64,000 nt of DNA, taken from assembly GCF_020026895.1 (NCBI RefSeq), contig NZ_JAINZW010000006.1, forward strand, positions 62,001 to 126,000. The letters run 5' to 3'. The notes beneath the pieces were generated by a model. It was not told the DNA's origin. It saw only the letters and a list, made by a program, of their open reading frames with translations, and ran no database searches. The position numbers were made by a program, and so were the translations under genes. How positions within the stretch are numbered: the first letter of the stretch is position 1; each line of letters opens with the position of its first letter. The DNA comes from Novilysobacter selenitireducens. GTDB taxonomy: Bacteria > Pseudomonadota > Gammaproteobacteria > Xanthomonadales > Xanthomonadaceae. This document shows positions 25,780 through 35,175 of the stretch, in pieces.

Positions 25780-26556
25780 GTGTTCCTTGACCACTTCTTC
25801 GAGGATGTCCCCACCGCCACGGGGTGCATCCGCTGCCGCGACGCACAGCCGCTGGCGATCCCGCTGCAGATGGCCTTCCAGCCGATCGTCGACGCGCGCG
25901 ACCGTTCCGTCTTCGCCTACGAGGCGCTGGTGCGCGGCCCCGGCGGCGAGCCGGCGGGCTGGGTGCTCGAGCGCGTCGCCACCGACCAGCTCTACACCTT
26001 CGACCAGACCTGCCGCGTGCTGGCCATCGACACTGCCCAGCGGCTGGGCATGGACACGCGCCTATCGATCAACTTCCTGCCCAATGCGGTCTACGAGCCG
26101 GCCGCCTGCATCCGCCTGACGCTGGCCGCCGCGGCCAAGGTCGGGTTCCCGGTGGACCGGCTGATGTTCGAGTTGGCGGAGTCGCAGAAGATCCAGGACC
26201 CCGTGCACGCGCTGGGCATCCTGCGGGACTACGCGCAGCGGGGGTTCGTCACCGCCATCGACGACTTCGGCGCGGGCTACGCCGGGTTGGCCCTGCTGGC
26301 CGAATTCCAGCCCGACGTGGTCAAACTGGACATGGGCCTGGTGCGCGGCATCGACACGCATGCCGCCCGCGCGACCATCGTGGCGGGCATGGTGTCGACC
26401 TGCCGCGCGCTGGGATGCCGCGTGGTGGCCGAGGGCGTGGAAACCGCCGCCGAGTACCACCGCCTGCGCGACCTGGGGATCGACCTGTTCCAGGGCTACC
26501 TGTTCGCGCGTCCCCAGCTGGGCGCACTCGCCGAGCCGGTGTTCCCGGCCGATTGA
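25780..26556 (+). CDS. EAL-domain cyclic-di-GMP phosphodiesterase
   Basis: A 258-residue single EAL domain. The catalytic motifs are intact: AYEALVRGP (EAL), SINFLPNA (Asn), MFELAES (Glu), AIDDFGAGYAG (DDFG with loop 6), VKLDM (Lys), AEGVET (Glu) and QGYLFARP (Gln). It should therefore hydrolyse c-di-GMP to pGpG in the cytoplasm. A CIRCRD motif near residue 17 precedes the domain, and no sensor or membrane part is present. Translation starts at a GTG with GAGGA 6 bp before it. Confidence 0.94.
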   Translation: MFLDHFFEDVPTATGCIRCRDAQPLAIPLQMAFQPIVDARDRSVFAYEALVRGPGGEPAGWVLERVATDQLYTFDQTCRVLAIDTAQRLGMDTRLSINFLPNAVYEPAACIRLTLAAAAKVGFPVDRLMFELAESQKIQDPVHALGILRDYAQRGFVTAIDDFGAGYAGLALLAEFQPDVVKLDMGLVRGIDTHAARATIVAGMVSTCRALGCRVVAEGVETAAEYHRLRDLGIDLFQGYLFARPQLGALAEPVFPAD

Positions 26557-26557
26557 A

Positions 26558-26980
26558 TCAGTGCCGCACGGGCGGCGCGCCGGGGCTGTCGAGCGACATC
26601 CCCGTCAGGTCCTGCGCCAGCTGCTGCTCGAATTGCTCGAACGTCAGCCCCTGCGCCGCCACTTCGGCGGCCGCGGCCTGGTCGAGGCTGGGCGAGCAGC
26701 GCAGGCGGATCTGGGTGCCCTTGGCTTCGTGCATGACGGCGGCGCGCTTGAGCATCGCCAGCACGCGCGCGGCACTGTCGCTGCCGCCGACGATCTGGCC
26801 GCCCAGGCCGAGGGTCCACTCGCCATCGCGGCGGACGATGCCGCCCAGCAGGTTGCCGGCGTCGTCGCGCAGCTCGGCATGGGCCTCGATGGACTCGGCC
26901 GGACGCTCGGCGGCGGTGTTACGGGCCTTGGCGAGGCGGCGCTTGCGGGCATCGCGGCGGGCTTTGGATTGGATGGACAT
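26558..26980 (-). CDS. Conserved hypothetical protein
   Basis: A 140-residue cytosolic protein. The N-terminal 25 residues are basic (MSIQSKARRDARKRRLAKAR); the rest forms a beta-alpha domain with AHAELRDDAGNLLGGIVRRD, a GEWTLGLGGQIVGG turn and an acidic-to-polar C-terminal helix (LTFEQFEQQLAQDLTG). Recognised only as resembling unnamed xanthomonad proteins. Its stop codon lies one base from the stop of the convergent EAL gene, so no terminator separates them. No function assigned. Confidence 0.75.
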   Translation of the reverse strand: MSIQSKARRDARKRRLAKARNTAAERPAESIEAHAELRDDAGNLLGGIVRRDGEWTLGLGGQIVGGSDSAARVLAMLKRAAVMHEAKGTQIRLRCSPSLDQAAAAEVAAQGLTFEQFEQQLAQDLTGMSLDSPGAPPVRH

Positions 26981-27162
26981 GGCAGGCCCCCGGCAATCGA
27001 TGCCGGGATGATAGCCGGCCGCGCGCGGGCATCGCAGGCGCCAATGGCGGATGGGAATGGCTGGTTCAGCCTGTCCGCACTGGCGTGGGCGCGGGCGCTT
27101 AACGCTTGCGTGCGCCGCAGCCGCTGGCCGGAGTGCTGGCGCTGTCGGTCTGGGTCGCTGCG

Positions 27163-27384
27163 CTATTGGAGGGCGACGATCCGGATCGCCACGTCGTCCA
27201 GCGTCACCACCTGCCCGGCACGCAGCTTGGCGGTCTTGCGCAATTCCACCTCGCCGTCCACGCGCACCGCGCCGCTGGCCACCAGCTGCTTGCCGGCGCC
27301 GCCGCTGTCGCACAGCCCGGCGAGCTTGAGCAGCTGGTTGAGTTCCACGAAGTCCCGGTCCAGCTCGAAATCGATCGTCTGCAT
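27163..27384 (-). CDS. S4-domain RNA-binding protein (YbcJ-like)
   Basis: A 73-residue single S4 domain with the family's core: VELNQLLKLAGLCDSGGAGK, QLVASGAVRVDGEVELRK and GQVVTLDDVAIRIV. Such small proteins (YbcJ/YaaA type) bind structured RNA and may associate with ribosomes. An upstream in-frame ATG at 27393 would add three residues. The 182 bp between this gene's stop side and the next gene (26981-27162) show nothing recognisable. Divergent from abgT by 100 bp. Confidence 0.9.
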   Translation of the reverse strand: MQTIDFELDRDFVELNQLLKLAGLCDSGGAGKQLVASGAVRVDGEVELRKTAKLRAGQVVTLDDVAIRIVALQ

Positions 27385-27483
27385 GGCGCGCATGGTACGT
27401 GCCGCGCGGGCCCTTGCGGCGCAAGGGCGGTGCCCATCGCTCGGGTATAGTCCCGGGCTGAATTCAGCACCGGAACCACGCCC

Positions 27484-29028
27484 ATGACCGACGCCGCCAA
27501 GCCGGCCAAGCGCTCCGCCATCGACCGTTTCCTGAACGTGGTGGAAGTAGGTGGCAATGCGCTGCCGCATCCGGCGACGCTGTTCGCGATCCTGGCCGTG
27601 GCCATCGTCGTCCTGTCGTGGGTGGCGGCGCAGTTCGACCTGTCGGTGCAGCACCCGACAACCGGTGAACTGATCACCCCGGTCAACCTGATGAGCGTCG
27701 AAGGCCTGCACCGGATCCTGACCGGGCTGGTCACCAACTTCACCGGCTTCGCGCCGCTGGGCACGGTGCTGGTGTCGCTGATCGGCATCGGCGTGGCCGA
27801 GCATTCGGGCCTGATCGGTGCGTCGCTGCGGCAACTGGTGCTGGCTGCGCCGCGCTACCTGCTGACGCCGGTGATGGTGTTCGCGGGCGTCATGTCGAAC
27901 ATGGCCAGCGAGATCGGCTACGTGCTGCTGGTGCCGCTGGCCGGCCTGGTGTTCCTGGCGGCCGGCCGGCATCCGATCCTGGGCATGGCCGCGGCGTTCG
28001 CGGGCGTGTCGGGCGGCTACTCGGCCAACCTGCTGCTGGGCACCATCGACCCGCTGCTGGCCGGCCTGTCGCAGGAGGCCGCGCGCATCATCGACCCGGC
28101 CTACACCGTCAGCCCGGCCGCCAACTGGTACTTCATGATCGCCTCGACGTTCGTGATCACCTCGCTGGGCTGGTGGGTGACCGAGCGATTCGTCGCGCGG
28201 CGCTTCCCCGATGCGCCCAAGGCGGACGGCGAGGAGGACGCGATCGAGCCGATGAGCGCGGCCGAGAAGCGCGGCCTGCGCTTTGCCCTGGTCGCGACCG
28301 CGCTGGTCACCGCGCTGGTGCTGTGGGGCACCGTCCCAGCGGACGGCTTCCTGCGCAACCCGGAAGACGGCGACCTGCTGAACTCGCCGTTCCTTCGCGG
28401 CATCGTCGCGCTGATCTTCGTGTACGGCGTCGTGGCCGGCGTCGCCTACGGCATCGGCGCGGGCACCATCCGCAGCGACGAGGACGTGATCAAGGGCATG
28501 GGCCAGTCGATGAGCACGCTGGGCACCTACCTGGTGCTGGTGTTCTTCGCCGCGCAGTTCGTCGCGTTCTTCAACTGGACCCAGCTGGGGCTGATCTTCG
28601 CGGTCAATGGCGCGGGGCTGCTGTCGCAGCTGCAGTTGCCCGGCATCGTGCTGTTCGCGGCCTTCATCCTGCTCAGCGCCATGGCCAACCTGTTCATGGG
28701 CTCGGCATCGGCCAAGTGGGCGCTGATGGCCCCGGTGTTCGTGCCGATGTTCATGCTGCTGGGCTATTCGCCCGAGCTCACCCAGGTGGGCTACCGCATC
28801 GGCGACTCGGTGACCAACATCATCTCGCCGATGATGAGCTACTTCGCGCTGATCATTGCGTTCCTGCAGCGCTACGAGCCCAAGGCCGGCATCGGTACGG
28901 TGATCGCGGTGATGCTGCCGTACTCGATGGTGTTCCTCATCGGCTGGACGGTGATGTTCTCGATCTGGATGGCGATGGGCTGGCCGATCGGGCCGGGCGC
29001 ACCGCTGGACTACGTCCCGGCGGCCTGA
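27484..29028 (+). CDS. abgT: AbgT-family transporter
   Basis: A 514-residue inner-membrane protein of the AbgT family with about 11-13 hydrophobic segments. Family phrases include [19 protein letters not shown] at the N-terminus, [39 protein letters not shown] and a C-terminal [16 protein letters not shown]. coli AbgT imports p-aminobenzoyl-glutamate; other homologues are reported to export sulfonamides. No abgAB hydrolase genes are near, so the direction and substrate remain open. Followed after 31 bp by a MAPEG-family gene, possibly in the same transcript. Confidence 0.93.
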   Translation: MTDAAKPAKRSAIDRFLNVVEVGGNALPHPATLFAILAVAIVVLSWVAAQFDLSVQHPTTGELITPVNLMSVEGLHRILTGLVTNFTGFAPLGTVLVSLIGIGVAEHSGLIGASLRQLVLAAPRYLLTPVMVFAGVMSNMASEIGYVLLVPLAGLVFLAAGRHPILGMAAAFAGVSGGYSANLLLGTIDPLLAGLSQEAARIIDPAYTVSPAANWYFMIASTFVITSLGWWVTERFVARRFPDAPKADGEEDAIEPMSAAEKRGLRFALVATALVTALVLWGTVPADGFLRNPEDGDLLNSPFLRGIVALIFVYGVVAGVAYGIGAGTIRSDEDVIKGMGQSMSTLGTYLVLVFFAAQFVAFFNWTQLGLIFAVNGAGLLSQLQLPGIVLFAAFILLSAMANLFMGSASAKWALMAPVFVPMFMLLGYSPELTQVGYRIGDSVTNIISPMMSYFALIIAFLQRYEPKAGIGTVIAVMLPYSMVFLIGWTVMFSIWMAMGWPIGPGAPLDYVPAA

Positions 29029-29059
29029 CGCTGTCGGACACACACGGGGAGGGCAGGGC

Positions 29060-29449
29060 ATGACGATCGAACTGCAGATGCTGGCGTGGGCGGTGGTACT
29101 GGGGCTGGTGCACCTGCTGCTGGACGGGGCGCTCAAGACCCGCCAGCGCGGGTTGAAATGGAACGTGGGCGCGCGCGACGCGGACGTTCCGCCGCTGACC
29201 GGCGTGGCGGCGCGGGTCAACCGCGCATGGGGCAACTTCCTCGAAACGTTCCCGTTCTTCGCCGCCGCGGTGCTGGCGGTGGAAGCCGCCGGTCGCGGCA
29301 GCGCGGACACGGCGCTGGGCGCGCAGCTCTACTTCTGGGCGCGGGTCGCCTACATCCCGCTGTATGCCGCCGGCGTGCCCTACGTGCGCTCGCTGGTCTG
29401 GGCGGTGTCGCTGTGGGGCATCCTCAAGCTGGTGTTCGCGCTGTTCTGA
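29060..29449 (+). CDS. MAPEG-family membrane protein
   Basis: A 129-residue protein with four hydrophobic segments and the MAPEG signature: an N-terminal helix, the loop VAARVNRAWGNFLETFPFF, then YFWARVAYIPLYAAGVPYVR. MAPEG proteins include glutathione-dependent microsomal transferases and eicosanoid enzymes; bacterial ones are largely uncharacterised. The conserved Arg/Asn/Glu of RxxRAxxNxxE are present in the form RVNRAWGNFLE. Confidence 0.9.
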   Translation: MTIELQMLAWAVVLGLVHLLLDGALKTRQRGLKWNVGARDADVPPLTGVAARVNRAWGNFLETFPFFAAAVLAVEAAGRGSADTALGAQLYFWARVAYIPLYAAGVPYVRSLVWAVSLWGILKLVFALF

Positions 29450-29541
29450 TCGGCGGTGCCTGTCGCGGCAACGGGGCACCCCGAACAACATCGAACACCG
29501 CGCGTCATGTCCGCGAAGACGGGACCTTTGCGAATCCCATG

Positions 29542-29574
29542 CCGTCATTCCCGCGAAGGCGGGAATCCATGGAC
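29542..29574. repeat. dRS3-like repeat unit with downstream associated module
   Basis: CCGTCATTCCCGCG followed by AAGGCGGGAATCCATGGAC contains ATTCCC-N8-GGGAAT (29547-29566). About 45 bp further (29609-29630) a block GCCGAAGTAAGGCGCGAG reappears, inverted and slightly changed, inside the element at 35001-35140. The whole stretch 29450-29684 between the MAPEG and GIY-YIG genes has no coding potential that I trust. Confidence 0.8.
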
Positions 29575-29684
29575 GTATAGCCGTTTAGGGCAAGGTCGCT
29601 CGCTGTTCGACTCCGCCGAAGTAAGGCGCGAGTCGGCTTCGTGGACATGACGAGCAAGAGCAGACCCGTAGATGCGCCCAGTGA

Positions 29685-29972
29685 TTACGCCGCCACCGGG
29701 TCGTCGAAGACCGGGGGCGGGAACCGCGCCTCGCACAACGCGCGCTTGCAGGCGGGTTTGAGCCGTTTGATCGCATGTTCGGCGCGGCTGGCGGTCGAGC
29801 GGTCCGGGTACGGAAAGCTCGCCAGCACCTTCACCGGCGGGTTGGCCCGCGTGTACCGCGCACCCTTGCCGGACACGTGCTGCGCGTAACGGCGCGCAAC
29901 GTCCACCGCGATGCCGGTGTAGAGGCTGCCGTCGCGGCATTCCAGCAGGTAGACGAACCATGGGCGCATCAC
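29685..29972 (-). CDS. GIY-YIG nuclease-domain protein
   Basis: A 95-residue single-domain protein of the UPF0213/YhbQ type. The signature VYLLECRDGSLYTGIAVD gives the GIY and YIG equivalents (VYLL and YTGI), followed by RRYAQHVSGKGARYTR with the conserved Arg, and the Glu in ASRAEHAIKRLKP. Such proteins are tentatively linked to DNA repair or RNA processing. Two adjacent ATGs exist at 29972 and 29969. Confidence 0.92.
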   Translation of the reverse strand: MMRPWFVYLLECRDGSLYTGIAVDVARRYAQHVSGKGARYTRANPPVKVLASFPYPDRSTASRAEHAIKRLKPACKRALCEARFPPPVFDDPVAA

Positions 29973-30152
29973 CGCAGCTTAGCGGTGGCTCCACGGTGCG
30001 GCGACCGCGGATCCGCAGATGCGTCGCGCCAGCGCGCGCGACATTGCTGAACAGAGAAACGTGAACCGCGTTCATGCCATACGCATGCGCACGTGATTGT
30101 GGTGGCCACCCGCGCCCCACACAATGCGGTTCAAACTGGAGAAACGCCCATC

Positions 30153-31166
30153 GTGAGCGCCGTCATCGAACCGCAACCGTCCATCAACCTGCGCAAGCTC
30201 TGCGCGCAGTTCGCCAAGCCCCACCTCGGACGCGCGGTCTGGCAGCTGGTGAACACGCTGGTGCCGTTCGCGGCGTTGTGGGCACTGATGGCGTGGAGCG
30301 TGGTCGGCCAGTGGGGCATGGGCTGGACGTTGCTGATGGCGATCCCGGCGGCGGGCTTGTACGTGCGCACCTTCATCATCCAGCACGACTGCGGACACGG
30401 GTCGTTCTTCGCCAGCCAGCGCGCCAACGACATCGTCGGCCGGTGCCTGGGGCTGGTGACGCTGTTCCCGTACGGCTACTGGAAGAAGACCCACGCCGTG
30501 CACCACGGCACCTCCGGCAACCTCGATCGTCGCGAGATGGGCGACATCGAAACGCTGACCGTGGCCGAGTACCAGGCGTTGTCGCCGTTCCGCCGCTTCT
30601 GCTACCGCTTCTACCGCAGCACGCCGGTGTTGCTGGGCATCGGCCCGGCGTACCAGTTCGTGATCAAGCACCGCTTTCCGTTCGACCTGCCGTTCTCGTG
30701 GAAGAAGGAGTGGGCCAGCGTGCTGCTCAACAACGCCATGCTGCTGCTGGTGGGTGGTGCGATGGGCTTCGCGATCGGCTGGTCGACCGTGCTGATGGTG
30801 CACCTGCCGATCGTGCTGATCGCCGGCGCCGCTGGCGTGTGGCTGTTCTACGTGCAGCACACGTTCGAGGACGCGTACTGGACGCGCGGCCAGCAGTGGG
30901 ACTCGCACGCCGCCGCCATCGCCGGCAGCTCCTTCTACGACCTGCCGCGCGTGGTGCACTGGTTCACCGGCAACATCGGCTACCACCACATCCACCACCT
31001 CGCCAGCCGCATCCCCAACTACCGCCTGCGCGAGTGCCACGAGTCGAGCCCGCTGCTGCAGGCCGCGCCGCGGCTGACGCTGTGGAGCAGTCTCAAGAGC
31101 GCGCGGCTGAAGTTGTGGTGCGAGCAGAGCAACCGGATGGTCGGGTACCCGCGCCGGTCGCGCTGA
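30153..31166 (+). CDS. Membrane fatty acid desaturase
   Basis: A 337-residue integral membrane desaturase. The three histidine boxes of the di-iron site are clear: [17 protein letters not shown] and HHIHH. Hydrophobic pairs flank them as expected. It introduces a double bond into acyl chains of membrane lipids (the delta-position cannot be read), so it likely adjusts fluidity. I chose the GTG at 30153 ([16 protein letters not shown]) because GGAG lies upstream and the family starts around there; an earlier GTG at 30093 would add 20 residues of unlikely sequence. Confidence 0.93.
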   Translation: MSAVIEPQPSINLRKLCAQFAKPHLGRAVWQLVNTLVPFAALWALMAWSVVGQWGMGWTLLMAIPAAGLYVRTFIIQHDCGHGSFFASQRANDIVGRCLGLVTLFPYGYWKKTHAVHHGTSGNLDRREMGDIETLTVAEYQALSPFRRFCYRFYRSTPVLLGIGPAYQFVIKHRFPFDLPFSWKKEWASVLLNNAMLLLVGGAMGFAIGWSTVLMVHLPIVLIAGAAGVWLFYVQHTFEDAYWTRGQQWDSHAAAIAGSSFYDLPRVVHWFTGNIGYHHIHHLASRIPNYRLRECHESSPLLQAAPRLTLWSSLKSARLKLWCEQSNRMVGYPRRSR

Positions 31167-31248
31167 CCCTCACGTCAGGGGCGGTCGCGCCGGCCGCCCG
31201 GGCGCCATGTAGTGCGGCAGCGAGTCGGCGATGCTGCGATCATGGCGT

Positions 31249-32640
31249 ATGACCGACGCCACCGATTCGCCCCTGTTCTCGACCCTTGCCCTGTCCCCGG
31301 CCCTGCTCCAGGGCGTCGACGCGCTCGGCTACGCGTCGATGACGCCGGTGCAGGCGCAGGCCCTGCCGGCCATCCTCGAGGGCCGTGACCTCATCGCGCA
31401 GGCGCCCACCGGTAGCGGCAAGACCGCCGCCTTCGGGCTGGGTCTGCTGCACCGTATCGACCCGATGCGCATCCAGACGCAAGCCGTGGTGCTGTGCCCC
31501 ACGCGCGAGCTGGCCGACCAGGTCGGCAAGCAGCTGCGCCGGCTGGCGGTCGGCATCCCCAACCTGAAGCTGTCGATCCTCTGCGGCGGCATGCCGCTGG
31601 GCCCGCAACTGGCCTCGCTCGAGCACGACCCGCACGTCGTGGTCGGCACCCCGGGCCGCATCCAGGAGCTGCTGCGCAAGAAGGCGCTGCACCTGCGCGG
31701 CGTGCAGGTGCTGGTGCTGGACGAAGCCGACCGGATGCTCGACATGGGCTTCGAGGAGGCCATGCGCGAGATCGTCGGCAAGACGCCCAAGGACCGCCAG
31801 GGCCTGCTGTTCTCGGCGACGTTCCCCGACGCGATCCGCGCCATGGCGCAGGACATGCTGCGCGACCCGGTGGAGGTCACCGTCGGCGCCGGCGAGGAGC
31901 CGCCGCGGATCCGGCAGGTTTTCGTCGAATCCGACCCCGCGCGCAAGGCGCCGCTGCTGGCGACATTGCTGCTCGAGCACAGGCCCGAGTCGTGCGTGGT
32001 GTTCTGCAACATGCGGCGCGACGTGGACGAGGTCGCGGGCTCGCTGCAGCACTACGGCTTTACCGCGCTGGCGCTGCACGGCGACATGGAGCAGCGCGAC
32101 CGCGACGAGGTGCTGGTGCGCTTCGCCAACCGCAGCTGCAGCGTGCTGGTCGCCAGCGACGTGGCGGCGCGCGGGCTGGACGTCGAGGACCTGGCGATGG
32201 TGGTGAACTTCGACGTGCCCAGCGACGCCGATACGTACGTACACCGCATCGGCCGCACCGGGCGTGCGGGCAAGGGTGGGCTGGCGGTGACGTTGGTCGG
32301 ACCGCGCGAGGGCGTGCGGGTCGCTGCCATCGAGGCGCGGACCGGCGAGCCGGCGCGATGGGAGCGGATGCAGCCGATCAACGGCAAGCCCGGCCATGTG
32401 CCACCGGCCGCGATGACCACCCTGCGGATCGATGCCGGCCGCACCGACAAGCTGCGCCCCGGCGATATCGTCGGGGCACTGACCGGCGAGGCGGGGCTCA
32501 AGGCCGATGCCATCGGCAAGATCGACGTATTCCCGACGCGCTCCTACGTCGCGGTCGCCCGCAAGGAGGCGGCCCACGCACTGGCGCGGTTGCGCGAGGG
32601 GCGCATCAAGGGCAAGCGTTTCCGGGTCAACAAGCTCTAG
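31249..32640 (+). CDS. dbpA: ATP-dependent RNA helicase DbpA
   Basis: A 463-residue DEAD-box helicase with all motifs: Q-motif region (MTPVQAQALP), APTGSGKTAAF, PTRELADQ, GTPGR, DEAD, SAT, ASDVAARGLD and HRIGRTGRAG. The C-terminal 75 residues form the DbpA RNA-recognition domain (LRIDAGRTDKLRPGDIVGAL...FPTRSYVAVAR...GKRFRVNKL), which directs the enzyme to hairpin 92 of 23S rRNA. It acts in late 50S subunit assembly. Start at 31249; an earlier in-frame ATG at 31231 adds six residues. Confidence 0.96.
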   Translation: MTDATDSPLFSTLALSPALLQGVDALGYASMTPVQAQALPAILEGRDLIAQAPTGSGKTAAFGLGLLHRIDPMRIQTQAVVLCPTRELADQVGKQLRRLAVGIPNLKLSILCGGMPLGPQLASLEHDPHVVVGTPGRIQELLRKKALHLRGVQVLVLDEADRMLDMGFEEAMREIVGKTPKDRQGLLFSATFPDAIRAMAQDMLRDPVEVTVGAGEEPPRIRQVFVESDPARKAPLLATLLLEHRPESCVVFCNMRRDVDEVAGSLQHYGFTALALHGDMEQRDRDEVLVRFANRSCSVLVASDVAARGLDVEDLAMVVNFDVPSDADTYVHRIGRTGRAGKGGLAVTLVGPREGVRVAAIEARTGEPARWERMQPINGKPGHVPPAAMTTLRIDAGRTDKLRPGDIVGALTGEAGLKADAIGKIDVFPTRSYVAVARKEAAHALARLREGRIKGKRFRVNKL

Positions 32641-32673
32641 CGGGACGCGGCGGCTGGCCGTCGGCCGCGGTGG

Positions 32674-33069
32674 TCAACGGGCATTGGCGCTGAAACGTCC
32701 CGGACCGAGCAGCGCGATGGCAATCGCAGACACCAGGAACATCGCCTGCAGCTCAAGCGCCCAGCCGCCCTGGCGGTTGAACGCGGCCAGCTCGCCCATG
32801 TGCACCAGTGCGATGGCCACCGCCATGTTGATCGCGACCAGCAGCCCGCCGAGGCGCGCGTGGAATCCGATGATGAGCATGAGCGGCGCGACGACTTCGC
32901 CGATCAGCACGCCGTAGGCGAGTACGCCGGGCAGGCCCTGTGCCTCCACCAGCCGCTCGATCCCGCCCATGCCGCCGCGCAGCTTGGCGATCCCGTGCAG
33001 CAGCACCAGCACGCCCAGGGTCACGCGGAGGAAGAGCTTGGCGAGGTCGTGCTGGGTGGCAGGATTCAT
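32674..33069 (-). CDS. DoxX-family membrane protein
   Basis: A 131-residue protein with four membrane helices and the DoxX signature: LRVTLGVLVLLHGIAKLRGG, then GEVVAPLMLIIGFHARLGGL and MAVAIALVHMGE. Family members are implicated in thiol or oxidant stress and thiosulfate oxidation, with no defined activity for this type. Convergent with dbpA (34 bp) and divergent from the VOC protein gene (113 bp). Confidence 0.9.
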   Translation of the reverse strand: MNPATQHDLAKLFLRVTLGVLVLLHGIAKLRGGMGGIERLVEAQGLPGVLAYGVLIGEVVAPLMLIIGFHARLGGLLVAINMAVAIALVHMGELAAFNRQGGWALELQAMFLVSAIAIALLGPGRFSANAR

Positions 33070-33181
33070 GCGCGCGTTCGGGTCGTGGAATGGGTCGCCA
33101 GCATAGCGACGCCGATGCGTCGCAGGAACTGCGACCCGGGCCGGTAGCATCGGCGGCTCCACTCCAACAGGACGTCCCGCC

Positions 33182-33553
33182 ATGCTCGCCTACGTCACCC
33201 TCGGCACCCGTGACCTCGACCGCGCCGCCGCCTTCTACGACGCGCTGCTGCCGCTGGTCGGCGGCAAGCGGATGATGGAGGAGGCGGGCTACTACATCGC
33301 CTGGAGCGACGGCTCGTCCAACGCGGGGCTGGGAATCACCTATCCGTTCGACAAGGCGCAGGCGAACGTCGGCAACGGCACCATGGTCGCGTTGCAGGCG
33401 CCCAGCCCCGAGGTGGTCGAGGCGGTGCACGCACGCGCGCTGGAGCTGGGCGGCACCGACGAAGGCGCACCCGGAGAGCGCTGGCCCGGGTTCTACGCGG
33501 GCTACTTCCGCGACCTGGACGGCAACAAGCTCAACGTCTGCTGGATCGGGTAG
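33182..33553 (+). CDS. VOC-family (glyoxalase/bleomycin-resistance fold) protein
   Basis: A 123-residue protein with two beta-alpha-beta-beta-beta modules of the vicinal oxygen chelate fold. It starts YVTLGTRDLDRAAAFYDALLP and ends with GFYAGYFRDLDGNKLNVCW, the family's hallmark. It may be a metal-dependent lyase or dioxygenase-like enzyme, or a ligand-binding protein. Its substrate is unknown. Confidence 0.92.
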   Translation: MLAYVTLGTRDLDRAAAFYDALLPLVGGKRMMEEAGYYIAWSDGSSNAGLGITYPFDKAQANVGNGTMVALQAPSPEVVEAVHARALELGGTDEGAPGERWPGFYAGYFRDLDGNKLNVCWIG

Positions 33554-33636
33554 GTCACTGACTAAGGCGGCGTACTCGACCCGACCTCGACACTGCGCGC
33601 GCCACCCTGTCGGACTCGACCACGGTGGGGCGCGTC

Positions 33637-33981
33637 ATGAAGAAGAAGACACTGCGATTCGGCAAGGGCTTCCGCGTTGCCTTCGATGTCCGACGCGCGC
33701 AGGCGGCGGAAATGGTGCTGGCGCCCGGCGACAGCGAAGGCGGACCGGACAACCGCCATCGCGGCGCGGACCAGTGGCTGTACGTGGTCTCCGGCACCGG
33801 CGCAGCCATCGTGGACGGGCGCCGGGTGCCGCTGAAGGCCGGCGTTCTGCCGGTGATCGAGAAGGGCGAGCGCCACGAGATACGCAACACCGGCCGCACG
33901 CTGCTCAAGACGCTGAACGTCTACTACCCGCCTGCGTTCGATGCCGACGGCAACCCCGTCGGCCCCGGTCGGAAGCGCTGA
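33637..33981 (+). CDS. Cupin-domain protein
   Basis: A 114-residue single-domain cupin. The first cupin motif is visible as RHRGADQWLYVVSGTGAAI (a form of G(X)5HXH(X)3,4E(X)6G with changed ligands), and the second as LPVIEKGERHEIRNTGRT with the metal-binding His. It may bind a metal and act on a small substrate. The ATG at 33637 is chosen over a GTG at 33625. It ends 3 bp from the convergent EamA-transporter stop. Confidence 0.85.
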   Translation: MKKKTLRFGKGFRVAFDVRRAQAAEMVLAPGDSEGGPDNRHRGADQWLYVVSGTGAAIVDGRRVPLKAGVLPVIEKGERHEIRNTGRTLLKTLNVYYPPAFDADGNPVGPGRKR

Positions 33982-33984
33982 GCG

Positions 33985-34944
33985 TCAGTCGACGATGCCC
34001 TTGGCTTCGGACGTGCCCAGCACCTCCGGGTGCTGCACCGGCGCCGGCCGGCCAAACAGCGGGTGCACGATCACGGCGGCCAGGATGATCACCACGCCCA
34101 GGTAGAACATCGGCGTCAGCTCGTGCTGCTCGCCCAGCAGCAGGATTGCCAGCACGATGGCGTAGACGGGCTCGAGGTTGACGGCCAGCTGCGCCGAGAA
34201 CGCGCTCATGTGACGCAGGGCCATCAGCGACAGCGCAAACGGCAACAGCGTGCAGCCCAGCGCCAGCACCAGCAGCCAGCCCAGGTCGTGGGCGCTGGGC
34301 AGCACCATCAGCGGACCCGCGAAGGCGGGGAACAGCAGCGGCATCAGCGGCGCGAGCGCCGTGAGCGCCAGCGTGCCGGCGCCCAGTTCCAGCCCGGTGA
34401 TGGTCAACGGGTCGCCGGCGTCGCCCACGCTGTCGACCAGTCGCTTGTTGAGCGAACCGAACAGCGCCACGAACAGCGCCGAAAGTGCACCGACCACCAC
34501 GCCGATGCGCATGCTGTCGGGGATCCCGCCCACCACCAGCGCCACGCCCGGCAGCACCGCAATGCCCAGCGCAAGGTCGCGCGGCGAGAACGGGCGGCGG
34601 GCCAGCTTCGGTTCCACCATCGCGGTGAACACCGTGGCCAGCGCGATGCACGTCGCCGCCACCGAGGCGTTGGCCAGCTTGATCGCGCCGTAGAACGTCA
34701 GCCAGTGCAGGGCCACCAGCACGCCGATGCCGGCATAGGCGGCCATCAGCTTCGGCGACATCGCCCGCAGGCTGCGCCACACACGCGGCAGCAGCGCCAG
34801 CGCCAACGCGACGATGCCCATGCGCCACCACACCAGCGGCAACGCCGGCAGCGTGATCACCTTGCCGATGATGGCCGTGAAGCCCCACAGCAGGACGCAG
34901 AAGTGGATCTGGAGGTGGGCCTTGCGGGCGGGGGTCATGGACAT
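33985..34944 (-). CDS. EamA/DMT-family transporter
   Basis: A 319-residue protein with ten hydrophobic segments in two EamA repeats. Repeat one starts HFCVLLWGFTAIIGKVITLP, and repeat two includes PFALSLMALRHMSAFSAQLAVNLEPVYAIVL. The family exports amino acids, metabolites or drugs through the inner membrane. The start is 34944 (MSM), with a second ATG at 34938; a longer open frame extends into the repeat at 35001 and is rejected. Confidence 0.9.
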   Translation of the reverse strand: MSMTPARKAHLQIHFCVLLWGFTAIIGKVITLPALPLVWWRMGIVALALALLPRVWRSLRAMSPKLMAAYAGIGVLVALHWLTFYGAIKLANASVAATCIALATVFTAMVEPKLARRPFSPRDLALGIAVLPGVALVVGGIPDSMRIGVVVGALSALFVALFGSLNKRLVDSVGDAGDPLTITGLELGAGTLALTALAPLMPLLFPAFAGPLMVLPSAHDLGWLLVLALGCTLLPFALSLMALRHMSAFSAQLAVNLEPVYAIVLAILLLGEQHELTPMFYLGVVIILAAVIVHPLFGRPAPVQHPEVLGTSEAKGIVD

Positions 34945-35000
34945 GGTGGAAAGTGTGGCAGAGCGGGTGGCGTATGAGCGCGCGACCCTTGGCATCTGAT

Positions 35001-35140
35001 CGTCATTCCCATGAAGGCGGGCTCGCGCTTTACTTCGGCGGCGCCGAATATCCATGGACCTTGCTCCTCGGCAGAACGGGCGGGCCCTTCGCAGCTAGTG
35101 GAGAAGAGTCCATGGATCCCCGCCTTCGCGGGGATGACGG
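35001..35140. repeat. Composite dRS3-like inverted repeat with inserted module
   Basis: The right arm (35108-35140) is GTCCATGGATCCCCGCC followed by TTCGCGGGGATGACGG. The left arm (35001-35058) has the same pieces inverted but split by an insert that carries CTCGCGCTTTACTTCGGCGG, which also occurs inverted near 29609-29630. The element lies between a DMT transporter start and a LysR-type gene stop. Confidence 0.8.
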
Positions 35141-35175
35141 CTTGAACGCTGACGGCAACCGGTGTGCGCCGCGAC

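Noticed and set aside
27163-29310. 715-codon minus-strand frame covering abgT and the MAPEG gene
   Set aside because: Only its last 73 codons are real (the S4-domain protein); the rest is His/Gln/Arg-rich antisense of two clear membrane proteins.
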